The translations under genes and the position numbers were made by a program. Below the pieces are notes generated by a model. That model was not told the origin of the DNA and made no database searches. It saw nothing but the letters and a program-made list of their open reading frames with translations. Source: WVWN01 sp964563535 (GTDB lineage: Bacteria > RBG-13-66-14 > B26-G2 > WVWN01). From it: a stretch of DNA of 33,965 nucleotides. This document shows, in pieces, positions 17,015-25,800 of the stretch. Location: contig CAZLXP010000017.1 in the NCBI GenBank assembly GCA_964563535.1, positions 1-33,965 on the forward strand. Direction: 5' to 3'. How positions within the stretch are numbered: the stretch's first letter is position 1; the number at the start of each line of letters is the position of its first letter.

Positions 17015-17156
17015 AATAATGGCTAAATTTATTATACCGTATTATGCGGGGGCCGAAATCTAAAAAATTAATCGCCCCGGTTATTATAACTTCGGCGATA
17101 TTACGCCGGGTACGACGGTACCGGAAGATACTATTATACCGCGCCTTCCTGTTTGA

Positions 17157-17444
17157 TTACTCGCCTTCCACCTCCGAATAAGCTTCGTCTTCTTCGGGCG
17201 TCAGCGTTATGATAAAAGAAACGCGAGTTAATTCTTCTTCGGTTATTTTACTGTGAGCGACGGCATCCCGGAGTACCCGCCATAGCGTTTCTTGGCGTTC
17301 AGGGTCATCCTTCCCTTTAAAAACGGTTGAGGTCACGAAACCCGCTATGCGGTTCGTGGCGAGTTCGTCTAACTCGACCCCCGTGCAGCCGTTCCCAAAC
17401 GCTTCTTTAATTATGTCCTCTATACGATCCCGTAATGTCTGCAT
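17157..17444 (-). CDS. Small acidic hypothetical protein, partner of the HEPN-like gene
   Basis: I do not recognise this 95 aa protein. It is acidic, especially at its C-terminus (PEEDEAYSEVEGE), and predicted mainly helical with a short hydrophobic strand RVSFIITLTP. It has no signal peptide or metal motif. It starts inside the 3' end of the HEPN-like gene (25-base overlap), so the two are almost certainly co-expressed. Base composition is visibly lower in GC than the flanking hydrogenase genes. The arrangement of a HEPN gene followed by a small overlapping gene resembles toxin-antitoxin or other accessory pairs, but no antitoxin family signature is visible. Confidence 0.6.
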   Translation of the reverse strand: MQTLRDRIEDIIKEAFGNGCTGVELDELATNRIAGFVTSTVFKGKDDPERQETLWRVLRDAVAHSKITEEELTRVSFIITLTPEEDEAYSEVEGE

Positions 17445-17938
17445 AGTCTTTTACCTCTTACGTAGATATTACCTGCCGCCCGCAATAACCTTTCCGCGTT
17501 GTCGCGCATACCTTCTATATCGTTAGAAAGTGTAACTGTTAATTCGCGTTCCCGATATAGAGATGTTAACGTATTCGTCGTAAGGTACTTTATAAAATTA
17601 TTCCAACGGCGTATCAAGGCAGACACGTTCGTACCTATTAATTGCGATAAAAAAGGGCTCTGCGGGCCTACGGATAAAGGGTCGTACCTTAGGTATGCTA
17701 GTAAGTTATGAGATTCCACACCTATAGGTATTGCACCGTGTCCTAACCGATACACGACCAAAGCGCTTAGTACGCATTCGACAGAAACACCCCCCGAATA
17801 GATAGCTAGCGAATAATATATGCCGGCACGGAATAACGAAGTTGCTTCGTCTAGCCTTTCACCCGCCGCCTTGATGTATTCCCTCGGAGTCAAAAGAAGA
17901 TCTCTACGAATGGGGAATGGATGCCTAACGGCGTTCAT
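17420..17938 (-). CDS. HEPN-domain-like protein
   Basis: The helical core with an A/S-x-YYSLAIYSGGVSVECVL segment near residue 40 and HNLLAYL downstream matches the general HEPN pattern (hydrophobic helix, Gly, Glu-Cys, then His-Asp/Asn-Leu). HEPN proteins include RNases and their inactive relatives. The canonical R-x4-6-H ribonuclease motif is not clear here; only the C-terminal RGKRLCRH is remotely similar, so activity is uncertain. The start is ATG 17938; a GTG at 17947 coincides with the predicted transcription start. No ribosome-binding site is visible. AT-rich codon use contrasts with both neighbouring operons, suggesting recent acquisition. Length is about 172 aa. Confidence 0.65.
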   Translation of the reverse strand: MNAVRHPFPIRRDLLLTPREYIKAAGERLDEATSLFRAGIYYSLAIYSGGVSVECVLSALVVYRLGHGAIPIGVESHNLLAYLRYDPLSVGPQSPFLSQLIGTNVSALIRRWNNFIKYLTTNTLTSLYRERELTVTLSNDIEGMRDNAERLLRAAGNIYVRGKRLCRHYGIV

Positions 17939-17953
17939 ACGGTTCACGCTATT

Positions 17954-17981
17954 ATTATATGGAAACCGTCGAGTTTTTCAA
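17954..17981 (-). promoter_or_regulatory. Promoter of the HEPN gene pair, giving a near-leaderless transcript
   Basis: On the minus strand TTGAAA (17976-17981), a 16-base spacer and TATAAT (17954-17959) are present. The predicted start is at about 17947, nine bases before ATG 17938. It lies directly after the terminator of the hydrogenase operon, so the pair is an independent unit. Confidence 0.7.
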
Positions 17982-17983
17982 CT

Positions 17984-18008
17984 AAAAAGCGCCCATACGG
18001 GCGCTTTT
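17984..18008 (-). terminator. Terminator of the large hydrogenase/Hdr operon
   Basis: The 10-base arms AAAAGCGCCC (17985-17994) and GGGCGCTTTT (17999-18008) enclose a 4-base loop. On the minus strand the stem is followed by TTTTTAG. It lies 21 bases after the mvhA stop codon. Confidence 0.93.
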
Positions 18009-18029
18009 CTATAATATACGTATCCTGGC

Positions 18030-19496
18030 TTAGTAGTTGCGCTTGACCGTGCGGAGGTGCTTGCCGTCGGCGTCGTAGATGTCGAACTCGAGGGGCATCC
18101 GGCCGGGGAGGGCGTGGGTGGCGCAGGCCATGCAGGGGTCGTAGGCGCGGAACGCCATCTCCACCATGTTGAGCTTGCCCTCGTCGACGGCGCCGCCCTT
18201 GATGACGCCCCGGGCGGCGTTGCGTACGGCGAGGTTGATGCCGGCGTAGTTGTGGGTCGTCGCGACGATGAGGTTCATCGCGGTGACGATGCCGTTGTCG
18301 TCGGTGTCGTAGTCGTGGATGAGGTGGCCGCGCGCGGCCTCGATGGTCCCCACGCCCCGGCTCGGCGTCTCGGTCGCGAGGTTGCGGACGTGCTCGTCGA
18401 GGATGTCGTCGTCCTGCATATACTTAAGCCACAGCTCCGCGCCCTGGGCCCCCTCGATGATGCGGGCCCAGTGGTAGGCCAGGGTGGCGTGGACCGGTTT
18501 GCCGCCCAGCGTCGCGTACATCTTCTCGTATTCGGCCTGCGCCACCGGCGTCTGCATCCCCGCAGCGGCGTTGAGGCGCCCGAGCGGGCCGCCGCGGTAG
18601 ATGCCGGAATCTTTCCCCGTGACCCAGCCCTGCCAGCCGACGTTCTTAAGGTACGTCACCTTAAGGTACGTCCACGGCTCGACGCGCTCCGATATGTGCT
18701 CGAGGTAGTCGAGGCCTTTATACTTCGCGAACTCGTTGCCCGCGGGGTCGACGATGCGCGTCCAGCCGTCGTAGAAGTCCACCTTATTCTCGTCGTTCAC
18801 CAGGCCGATGTAATACGTCTGCTGGCCGCCGTAGATATCGGAGAGGACCAGGTCCACGTATTCCTTGTTCTTGAGGACGACGTCGTCGAAGAGCTGGAAC
18901 GTGAACTTGGAGAACTCGACGGCCTCTTCGGCGTGCTTACGCATGGTCTCGCGCGTCTCCGCGTCGAGCGGCCTCGAAATGCCCCCGGGGAGCGCGATGA
19001 TGGGGTGGGTGCGCTTGCCGCCGAAGTACTTCAGGACGTCGATGGCCTTGGCGCGCATCTCGATGACCTTCTTGCCCGTCTCCAGGCCGACCTTGCCGAT
19101 GACGCCCAGGATGTTGCGCTCCGCCGGGTTGGCCGTCGGCCCCACGACGAAGTCCGGCGCGGCGAGGTAGTAGAAGTGCAAGAGGTGGTCGTAGAAGTAG
19201 TAAGAATTGTAAATCATCCGCCGGAGTCGCTCGCCGTTGGGCGGCAGCTGGACTTTGTAGACCGCGTCACATGCCTTCGCGCCTGCGAAGTGGTGGACGA
19301 GCGGTCAAACGCCGCAGATGCGCGGCACGATCCGGGGGACTTCCTCCACCGGCCGGCCGACGCAGAACTGCTCGAAGCCGCGCAGCTCCGGGATCTGGAG
19401 GTACGCGTTCGCGACGTCGCCGGCGTCGTCTAAAAAGATCGCGATCTTGCCGTGCCCTTCGAGGCGGGAGATGGGGTCGATTTCGATTTTCTTCAT
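18030..19496 (-). CDS. mvhA: [NiFe(Se)] hydrogenase large subunit, MvhA-like, with in-frame UGA (predicted Sec64) in the L1 motif
   Basis: This cytoplasmic catalytic subunit splits or makes H2 at the Ni-Fe site. Reading through the TGA at 19305-19307 gives one 488-residue protein of normal length. Before it lies IEIDPISRLEGHG and RIVPRICGV; after it PLVHHFAGAKACDAVYKVQL and on to the C-terminus. The L1 motif RxCGxCxxxH therefore reads RIC61GVU64PLVH. The C-terminal motif is intact (DPCMACATH, Cys455/Cys458), with cleavage expected after His461 leaving 27 residues. Without readthrough both products would be dead. A SECIS-like hairpin follows the UGA. The sequence matches group 3c (MvhA/VhuA) better than other groups. 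Sec in L1 rather than L2 is unusual. A sequencing error changing TGC or TGT to TGA is the main alternative. Confidence 0.9.
19275..19307 (-). promoter_or_regulatory. UGA codon and bacterial SECIS-like hairpin in mvhA
   Basis: The TGA is at 19305-19307. Fourteen bases later, arms CTTCGC (19285-19290) and GCGAAG (19275-19280) enclose the loop AGGC (19281-19284). The UGA-to-loop distance is 20 bases, the stem has six perfect pairs, and a G is in the first two loop positions. These fit the described bacterial SECIS rules, which SelB would read. Confidence 0.75.
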
Positions 19497-19540
19497 AACG
19501 ATACTCCGTAAGAACCGGTTCCGTACGAGCTTATATTATC

Positions 19541-19566
19541 TAGCGGCGCGTCGCGGGCCGCCGCTA
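19541..19566 (-). repeat. Intercistronic inverted repeat overlapping the mvhG stop codon
   Basis: Perfect 8-base arms TAGCGGCG (19541-19548) and CGCCGCTA (19559-19566) with a 10-base loop span the mvhG stop codon and the mvhG-mvhA gap. No U-run follows, so it is not a standard terminator. It may stabilise or process the transcript between the small and large subunit genes, or block ribosome run-on. Confidence 0.5.
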
Positions 19567-20541
19567 TTTGTCGCCTTTGAGTTCGCCGCGCTGGACGCCG
19601 AGCATAGACCTCGCGAGGCCGAAGCGGTAGAAGTAACCGGCGGGGTCGTCCAATTGGCTCAATATCCTTTCGGCCTCGTCCCGCGTGTCCGCGACGACGA
19701 TGGAGGCGATGGCGGAGGCCAGTTTGGCCCCCATATCGTTGACGTTGTCGGTGGGGCCGAAGCAGCCGCGGCACGCCTGGCCCGCGACGATGCACGCCGC
19801 CTCGCAGCCGTCGCGCGTCGCCGGCCCGCAGCACATAATCCCCTGCTCCAAGAAGCATTTCTTGGGGTCGTTCTCGACGAGGTGGATGCGCTTGAACGCG
19901 GTGACTTGCTTCTCCTCGGTCCGCTCGCGCGGGCACTCGTCGCACACGGCCTTGGTCCCGGCGATGACGGTCCCCTTGGGGGGGAGCTCGCCCTTCGCGA
20001 CCGCCTCCACCGCGGCGATTATCCACTTCGGCTGCGGCGGGCAGCCCGGGAGGTAGTAGTCGACGTCGACGACCTGGTCCAGCGCGTAGGTGCGCTCCAT
20101 CGCCCGCGGCAGCGTAAGCTCGCCCTCGGGGGCGTCGTATTTCAACTGCGGCCGCGTCCCCTCCGGGTTCACCACCGACGGAACGGTGTCGTACATCCGA
20201 TGGGCGAGCTCCTCCGTGGTCCAGAAGTTTCCCAAGGAGGGGATGCCGCCCATCTGGGCGCAGGCGCCGAAGGCCACGAGGACCTGGCTCTTGCGGCGCA
20301 TCTGTTTCGCGTGGTGAACGTCGTGGTCGTTGCGGACCGCGCCGTTGAAGAAGCCGACGGTGATGCCGCCGTCCGGGACGGCCTCCAAATCTTTATCTTT
20401 GAAATCGAGGGCCGTAGGCCAATAGACGATGTCGGCGAGCTCGGCCACCTTTAGGATAACGTCGTCGATGTCGACGACGGCTATCTCGCAGCCGCCGCAG
20501 CTTCCGGAGGGCATGAAGGCGAATTTGAATTTCTCAGGCAT
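19564..20541 (-). CDS. mvhG: Hydrogenase small subunit, MvhG-like
   Basis: This is the iron-sulfur electron-transfer partner of the large subunit. The proximal-cluster motif is SGSCGGCEIAVVD at residue 13. Further cluster ligands lie in VAFGACAQMGGIPS, YLPGCPPQP and a cysteine-rich C-terminal half (CDECPRE, KKCFLEQGIMCCGPATRDGCEAAC, ACRGCFGP), giving three clusters as in MvhG/VhuG/FrhG. There is no twin-arginine signal peptide, so the enzyme is cytoplasmic. Length (325 aa) is typical. A GGAGGAAG ribosome-binding site precedes the ATG, and the start overlaps the mvhD end by eight bases. Confidence 0.95.
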   Translation of the reverse strand: MPEKFKFAFMPSGSCGGCEIAVVDIDDVILKVAELADIVYWPTALDFKDKDLEAVPDGGITVGFFNGAVRNDHDVHHAKQMRRKSQVLVAFGACAQMGGIPSLGNFWTTEELAHRMYDTVPSVVNPEGTRPQLKYDAPEGELTLPRAMERTYALDQVVDVDYYLPGCPPQPKWIIAAVEAVAKGELPPKGTVIAGTKAVCDECPRERTEEKQVTAFKRIHLVENDPKKCFLEQGIMCCGPATRDGCEAACIVAGQACRGCFGPTDNVNDMGAKLASAIASIVVADTRDEAERILSQLDDPAGYFYRFGLARSMLGVQRGELKGDK

Positions 20542-20983
20542 GGACTTCCTCCCTGGCCACGGCCGCGTCCACGACGCCCCTGGGCAACGGCCCCAACTTC
20601 CGTATCTGCTCCGTGAAATCTTTTACCGTCTTGGCGAACAGTTGGGCTTCCGAGGCGCTGACCCACTCCAGGCGCAACCTTTCGGGGTTAACGCCCATCT
20701 GGCGCAACACCTTCTTGAGGAGGGTCACCCGCCGCAGCGCCTTGTAATTACCTTCCTGGTAATGGCAGTCGCCGGGGTGTCAACCGCTCACCAGGACGCC
20801 GTCGGCGCCGTGGGCGAACGCGTCCAGGATAAATTGCGGGTCCACCCTACCCGAACACATGACGCGGATGCTGCGCACGTTGGGCGGATACTTGATGCGC
20901 GACGTCCCGGCCAGGTCCGCGCCGGCGTAGGCGCACCAGGTGCAGAGCAGGCCCACGATTTTGGGTTCGAAAGTCTCCGCCAT
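20534..20983 (-). CDS. mvhD: MvhD-type electron-transfer subunit, with in-frame UGA (predicted Sec68)
   Basis: MvhD holds a [2Fe-2S] cluster and connects a hydrogenase or other donor to HdrA. Reading through TGA at 20780-20782 gives 149 residues of normal length. The first part has LLCTWCAYAGADLAG and VMCSGRVDP. Next comes DGVLVSGU, directly continued by HPGDCHYQEGNYKALRR. In ordinary MvhD the U position is cysteine (GCHPGDCHY). Sec at this protein is known from methanogen VhuD, so this is an established selenoprotein family, here in a bacterium-like context. The gene starts at ATG 20983, sharing one base with the stop of the hdrA C-half, and overlaps mvhG. A SECIS-like hairpin lies downstream of the UGA. 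Confidence 0.93.
20747..20782 (-). promoter_or_regulatory. UGA codon and bacterial SECIS-like hairpin in mvhD
   Basis: The TGA is at 20780-20782. Sixteen bases later, arms ATTACC (20758-20763) and GGTAAT (20747-20752) enclose the loop AGGAA. The UGA-to-loop distance is 22 bases and a G is in the second loop position. The loop starts with AGG, as does the mvhA hairpin, which supports recognition by one SelB. Confidence 0.8.
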
Positions 20984-22815
20984 CAGGACAACACCCCTTC
21001 GATCTCCGCCAGGATCTGGTCGTTCGTGAAGTGGCGCTGGTTGGCCGCGCCGGTGGTGCAGGCCGCGACGCAGGTGCCGCACCCCTTACACAACGCCTCG
21101 TTCACCGCCGAGACCTTCTTCTCCTCGTCGAACGATATCGCGGTGTACGGGCAGAGGCCGATGCAGATCTTGCAGCCGCAACAGACGTTCTCGTCTATGA
21201 CCGAGGTTATGGGTTCTATTTCGACGATGCCTTTATCCATCAGGACGAGGGCCTGGGCCGCCGCGGCCGAGCCCTGCGCCACCGCGTCCGGGATGTCTTT
21301 GGGGCCTTGGCACGCGCCCGCGAGGAAGACGCCGTCGGTCGTCGTGGAGACCGGCGCCAACTTGGCGTGCTTCTCGGTGAAGAACCCCTCGGCGCCGCAG
21401 CCGATGCCCAAGGTGCGCCGCACTTCGTCGGCGTCTTCCCGGGGCTCGAGCCCCGTCGCCAGCACGACCATGTCCACGGGGACGCGGCGGTACGCCCCGA
21501 TGAGCGTGTCCTCGCAGCACACCACGAGCTTGCCCTCCTCCTCCGGCCGCTCGGCGACGTTGGTGACTTCGGCGCCGCGGCCGCGGACGAAGAAGACCCC
21601 CTCCTCCAGCAGCCGGTCGTAGAATTCCTCGTACCCTTTGCCGAAGGTCCGCATATCGATGTAGAACTGGAACACCTCGGCGTCGGTCTTCTCCTTGAGG
21701 AGGTGGGCGAACTTGAGGGAGTACATGCAGCACACCCGCGAACAGTACCGGTTATAATTTTTATCGCGCGAGCCGACGCAATGCAGGATGGCGATGGACT
21801 TGGGTTTCTCGCCGTTCTCCATAAAGACCTCGCCTTCGGTGTAGCCGTCGGCGCGGTTCATCAGTTCGAACTCCAAGCCCGAGACGACGTTGGGCAATAT
21901 GCCGTAGCCCAGCTCCCGGATGCGGCGCGGGTCGAAGGGTTTGAAACCGGTGGCGACGATTATGGTTCCCACGTCGAGCTCGAGTTCCTCCTCCGGGGCG
22001 TCGAGGTCGATGGCCTCCTTGGGGCAGATGTCCTCGCAGATGCGGCACGCGTCCAACCCGTTCTCGGCCTGTATAAAGTGAATGCACTGCGTCTTGTCGA
22101 CGTACGGGACGTTGGGGACCGCCTGCTTGATGGGGACTTTGATGGCGGCGTTGGGGGCGAGGGTCAGCTCGTCGTGCACTATGCGGCGGCCCAGCCGGTC
22201 GAGGGCGGTAATGGCGCCGGTGGGGCATACCGAGGCGCACGAGCCGCAGGCGATACAGTTGTCCGACGGACGGCCGAAGGGCGGCGCGACCTCGGCGTCG
22301 GCGCCGCGCTGGACGAGGCCGATGGCGAAGGCCTGAACCCGCTGCTCGCAGATCCGGTAGCACAGGCCGCACAAGATGCACTTCTTCGGCTTCTCTTCGA
22401 TCGCGAACTCCCCGGCGGCCTCCCCCGCCGCGGCCTCCGCCGCCGCCGGCTCCTTCGGCTCGGGAGCGAAACGCGACTTCTCGATGCCGTACTCGGCCGC
22501 CATCTCGCGCAGGACTTCGGCGTCGGGCGCCCGGGCCCATAAGAGCTCCAGGACGACCTTGCGGGCCGCGCGCACGTCGGCGTCGTCGGTAACGACCTTC
22601 ATCCCCTCGGCGGCCCGCAGCGTACAGGCCGTGGTAAGCCGCGAGGCGCCGTTCTCCGACACTTTCACGGTGCACATCCGGCACGCGCCGTAGGGCTCGA
22701 GGAAAGGCACGTAGCACAACGTCGGGACGTCGACGCCGGCCGCCTTACACGCCTCGAGGACGGTGGTGCCCTCCTCCACCTCGGCCGCCTGGTCGTTAAT
22801 CGTGAACCTAACCAT
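20983..22815 (-). CDS. hdrA: NuoG-like [2Fe-2S] domain fused to the C-terminal half of HdrA
   Basis: Residues 1-75 form a plant-type [2Fe-2S] domain with Cys34, Cys45, Cys48 and Cys64 (CRMC core), as at the N-terminus of NuoG/HydA. An Ala/Glu-rich linker and two ferredoxin clusters follow (CILCGLCYRIC, CIACGSCASVCP). From about residue 230 the protein is HdrA: IKVPIKQAVPNVPYVDKTQC, DVGTIIVATGF, CVGSRDKNYNRYCSRVCCMY, and two more clusters at the C-terminus (CCGCKICIGLCP, CKGCGTCVAAC). The FAD-binding N-terminal half is missing and is encoded separately at 26624-27529. At 610 aa with many clusters it is an electron hub between the NuoF-like flavoprotein, MvhD and HdrBC. The HdrA cysteines are ordinary, with no UGA here. 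An AGGAGG ribosome-binding site precedes the ATG. Confidence 0.9.
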   Translation of the reverse strand: MVRFTINDQAAEVEEGTTVLEACKAAGVDVPTLCYVPFLEPYGACRMCTVKVSENGASRLTTACTLRAAEGMKVVTDDADVRAARKVVLELLWARAPDAEVLREMAAEYGIEKSRFAPEPKEPAAAEAAAGEAAGEFAIEEKPKKCILCGLCYRICEQRVQAFAIGLVQRGADAEVAPPFGRPSDNCIACGSCASVCPTGAITALDRLGRRIVHDELTLAPNAAIKVPIKQAVPNVPYVDKTQCIHFIQAENGLDACRICEDICPKEAIDLDAPEEELELDVGTIIVATGFKPFDPRRIRELGYGILPNVVSGLEFELMNRADGYTEGEVFMENGEKPKSIAILHCVGSRDKNYNRYCSRVCCMYSLKFAHLLKEKTDAEVFQFYIDMRTFGKGYEEFYDRLLEEGVFFVRGRGAEVTNVAERPEEEGKLVVCCEDTLIGAYRRVPVDMVVLATGLEPREDADEVRRTLGIGCGAEGFFTEKHAKLAPVSTTTDGVFLAGACQGPKDIPDAVAQGSAAAAQALVLMDKGIVEIEPITSVIDENVCCGCKICIGLCPYTAISFDEEKKVSAVNEALCKGCGTCVAACTTGAANQRHFTNDQILAEIEGVLS

Positions 22816-22842
22816 CTTGCCTCCTAAGGGGCAGGATATTCG

Positions 22843-25800
22843 CTACGTCGGCTTTTGCGCCGAAGTGGCGTCGCAGCGCAAGCAACGTTTGGCCTCGTCC
22901 ATCGCGCGCTCGTCCGAAAGACAAAGGTCCACCTCGCCGAAGTCGCTCACGCGGTCCGGCGCCGAGCGACACGGGACGCCGGGCCGCGCCTTGATGGTCT
23001 CGAGCTCCTCCTCCGTCATCTGGTACGTCGGGACCTCGACCGTCGGCCGGGTAGGTTCGTACGCGGCCTGGAGCGGTTCGCCGCGCAGGTATTTGTGGAT
23101 CATCGCCGCGGCGCGTTTGCCCTGGCCCATGGCCCCGGTCACGGTGTACGGCCCGGTCACGACGTCGCCGCCCGCGAAGACGTCCGGCGCCGCCGTCTGC
23201 AGCGTCTCCGCGTCCGCGACGATCGTCTTCCACGTGGAGACCTCGACCGTAGGGGAGCCCGCGAGCCAGCTGAGGTCCGGCTCCTGGCTGATGGCCGGGA
23301 TGAGCGCGTCGAGCTCGAGGGTGAACTCCGAGCCTTCGACGGGTACAGGCCGCCGGCGGCCGCTGCGGTCGATATCGCCCAACTCCATCCGCAGGCACTC
23401 CACCGCCGTCATGCGCCCTTGCTCGGTGAGAACCCTCTTCGGCGCCACGAGCACGTGGAGCTGGACCCCCTCGTCGAGCGCGGCGTCGATCTCTTCGTGC
23501 TGGGCCGGCATCTCCTTGCGCGTCCGCCGGTATAAGATATGGACTTCGGAGGCTCCCATCCGCAAGGCGGTCCGGGCGGCGTCGATGGCCGCGTTGCCGC
23601 CGCCGACTACGCCCACCCGGTCGCCGGGCTTCCGGCCCCGGCCCAGGTTGACGTCGCGCAGGAACGCGACGGCGTCCATCACGCCCTCGGCGTCCTCGCC
23701 CTCGATGCCGAGCTTCAGGCCGACGTGGGCGCCGGTCGCGACGAAAAACGCCTTGTAGCCCTCGGCGCGGAGCCCGTCGAGCGTTACGTCCTTGCCGACG
23801 GCGGTATCGGTTTTTATTTCCACCCCCGCCCGTTTTACGTTCTCGATCTCGAACGCGAGGATGTCCCGGGGGAGGCGATACTCCGGAATGCCCACGGCCA
23901 ACATGCCGCCCGCGACCGGCAGCGCTTCCAAGACCGTCACCGGGTACCCCTTCGACGCGAGCTGGTAGGCGCACGTAAGGCCCGCCGGCCCCGCGCCGAT
24001 AACGGCGACTTTCTCGTCGTATTTGGCCGCCGGCGCCTTCTTCGGCCGACCGTCCTTGCTCTTTCGGGCGTAGTCGGCGGCGAATCGCTTCAGCGCCCGG
24101 ATCGCGATGGGGTCGCCCGAGTCGCCGGAAGTGCACTTAAATTCGCACGGGTAATGGCAGACGCGGCCGCAAACCCCCGGAAAGGGCGAGGCGTCCGTAA
24201 TTACCTCGTACGCTTTATCGAATCGCCCCTGGGCGATAAAGCCGATGTACGCCGGCGGGTCCATGCCGACCGGGCATACGTGGTGGCACGGCGCCGAGAT
24301 AAGGGCTTTACATACCGCGCCGGGGCATCTCTTTTCCTTGATGTGAGCGTCGTACTCGTCGCGGAAATAGCGGAGGGTGGTGAGCAAGGGGTTGGCCGAA
24401 GTCCGGCCCAAGCCGCAGAGAGAGGTTGCCTTGATCGTCCGGGCCAGTTCCTCGAGCGTCTCGAGGTNNNNNNNNNNCCCTGCCGTCTCCCTTGGTGATG
24501 CGTTCCAATATTTGCAGGAGGGCCGGAATGCCTTCCCGGCAGGGGGTGCATTTGCCGCACGACTCATCCTTGCAGAATGAGAGGAAGTACCGGGCCATCT
24601 CGACCGGGCAGGTGTGTTCGTCCATGACGATCATGCCGCCCGAGCCCATCATCGAACCGGCCTCGGTTAAGGCGTCGAAGTCGATGTGGAGGCCGAGTTG
24701 CGCCGCCGGCAGACATCCCCCCGAAGGCCCGCCCGTCTGGACGGCTTTGAAATCGCGGTCGCGCGGGATGCCCCCCCCCACGTCGAATATAATTTCGTGC
24801 AGCGGTATGCCCATCGGCACTTCCACTAAGCCGGTGTTCTTGACGTTGCCGACGAGCGAGAATACCTTCGTTCCTTTGCTGCCTTCCGTGCCGACGCCGG
24901 CGAACCAATCCGGGCCCCGGTTGACGATCACCGGGACGTTGCCCCAGGTTTCGACGTTGTTTATTACGGTAGGTTTACCGAAGAGGCCCTCTTGCGTCGG
25001 GTAGGGGGGCCGCGGCCGGGGCATGCCCCGCATCCCCTCGATCGATTGTAAGAGCGCCGTCTCCTCCCCGCACACGAACGCCCCCGCGCCCCGGGCGAGG
25101 TCGACGTCGAAGGCCAGCCCGGAGCCGAGGATATTCTCACCCAACAGGCCCGCCTCGCGGAGTCTCTCGATCGCGACCGTCAGCACCTCGATGGCGTGCG
25201 GGTACTCGCGCCGCACGTATATATAACCCCGACGCGTGTTCCCGATGGCGTACGCGCCGACCATCATACCTTCCAATACGGAGAACGGGTCCCCCTCCAA
25301 AACGCTCCGGTCCATATAAGCGCCCGGGTCGCCCTCGTCGCCGTTGCAGATAACATATTTTTCGTCTCCCCCGGCCGCCCGGCAGAACCCCCACTTCCTT
25401 CCGGTGGGGAAACCGCCCCCTCCCCGGCCCCGCAGGCCCGACTTCGTAATCGCGTCGACGACCTCTTGGGGCGCCTTGTGGTGCAGCGCGTCGTACAGGC
25501 CGAAGAAACCGCCGCGGGCGATATATTCGTCGAGCTCGGTAGGCCGGATAAAGCCGCAGTTGCGGAGCACCACCTTCAACTGACGGTCGAAGAAGGGCGT
25601 CTGGGCGTAAACGGGGACGGCGCGGAGGTCGCCGTCGCCCCGCGACACGTCGTACTCCTTGGTCGACCCGTCCAGAATAAACTCCTCCGCTTCCATCCGG
25701 CACAACGCCCACTCGGCCTTTTCTTCGCCGCGGGCCAAAGCGGCCACCAGGGCCTCCGCTTTTTCCGGCGTAATTTCGCGGTAAATCACCCGGGGGTAAC

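Noticed and set aside
17030..17141. Repeated TATTATACCG words as target-site duplications
   Set aside because: They are 10-base AT-rich words ~100 bases apart with no element between them; chance or -10-like sequence is enough to explain them.
19305..19307. mvhA as two genes or a pseudogene
   Set aside because: The TGA is at a catalytic cysteine, flanks are perfectly in frame, a SECIS-like hairpin follows, and the rest of the gene shows no decay. A pseudogene stop would rarely fall on this codon.
18057..19433. Long plus-strand open frame opposite mvhA
   Set aside because: It is a Val/Asp/Leu-rich antisense shadow of the hydrogenase gene caused by GC-rich third positions.
20780..20782. mvhD split into two fragments
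   Set aside because: Readthrough restores a full family-length protein at a position already known for Sec in VhuD, with a hairpin at the right distance.
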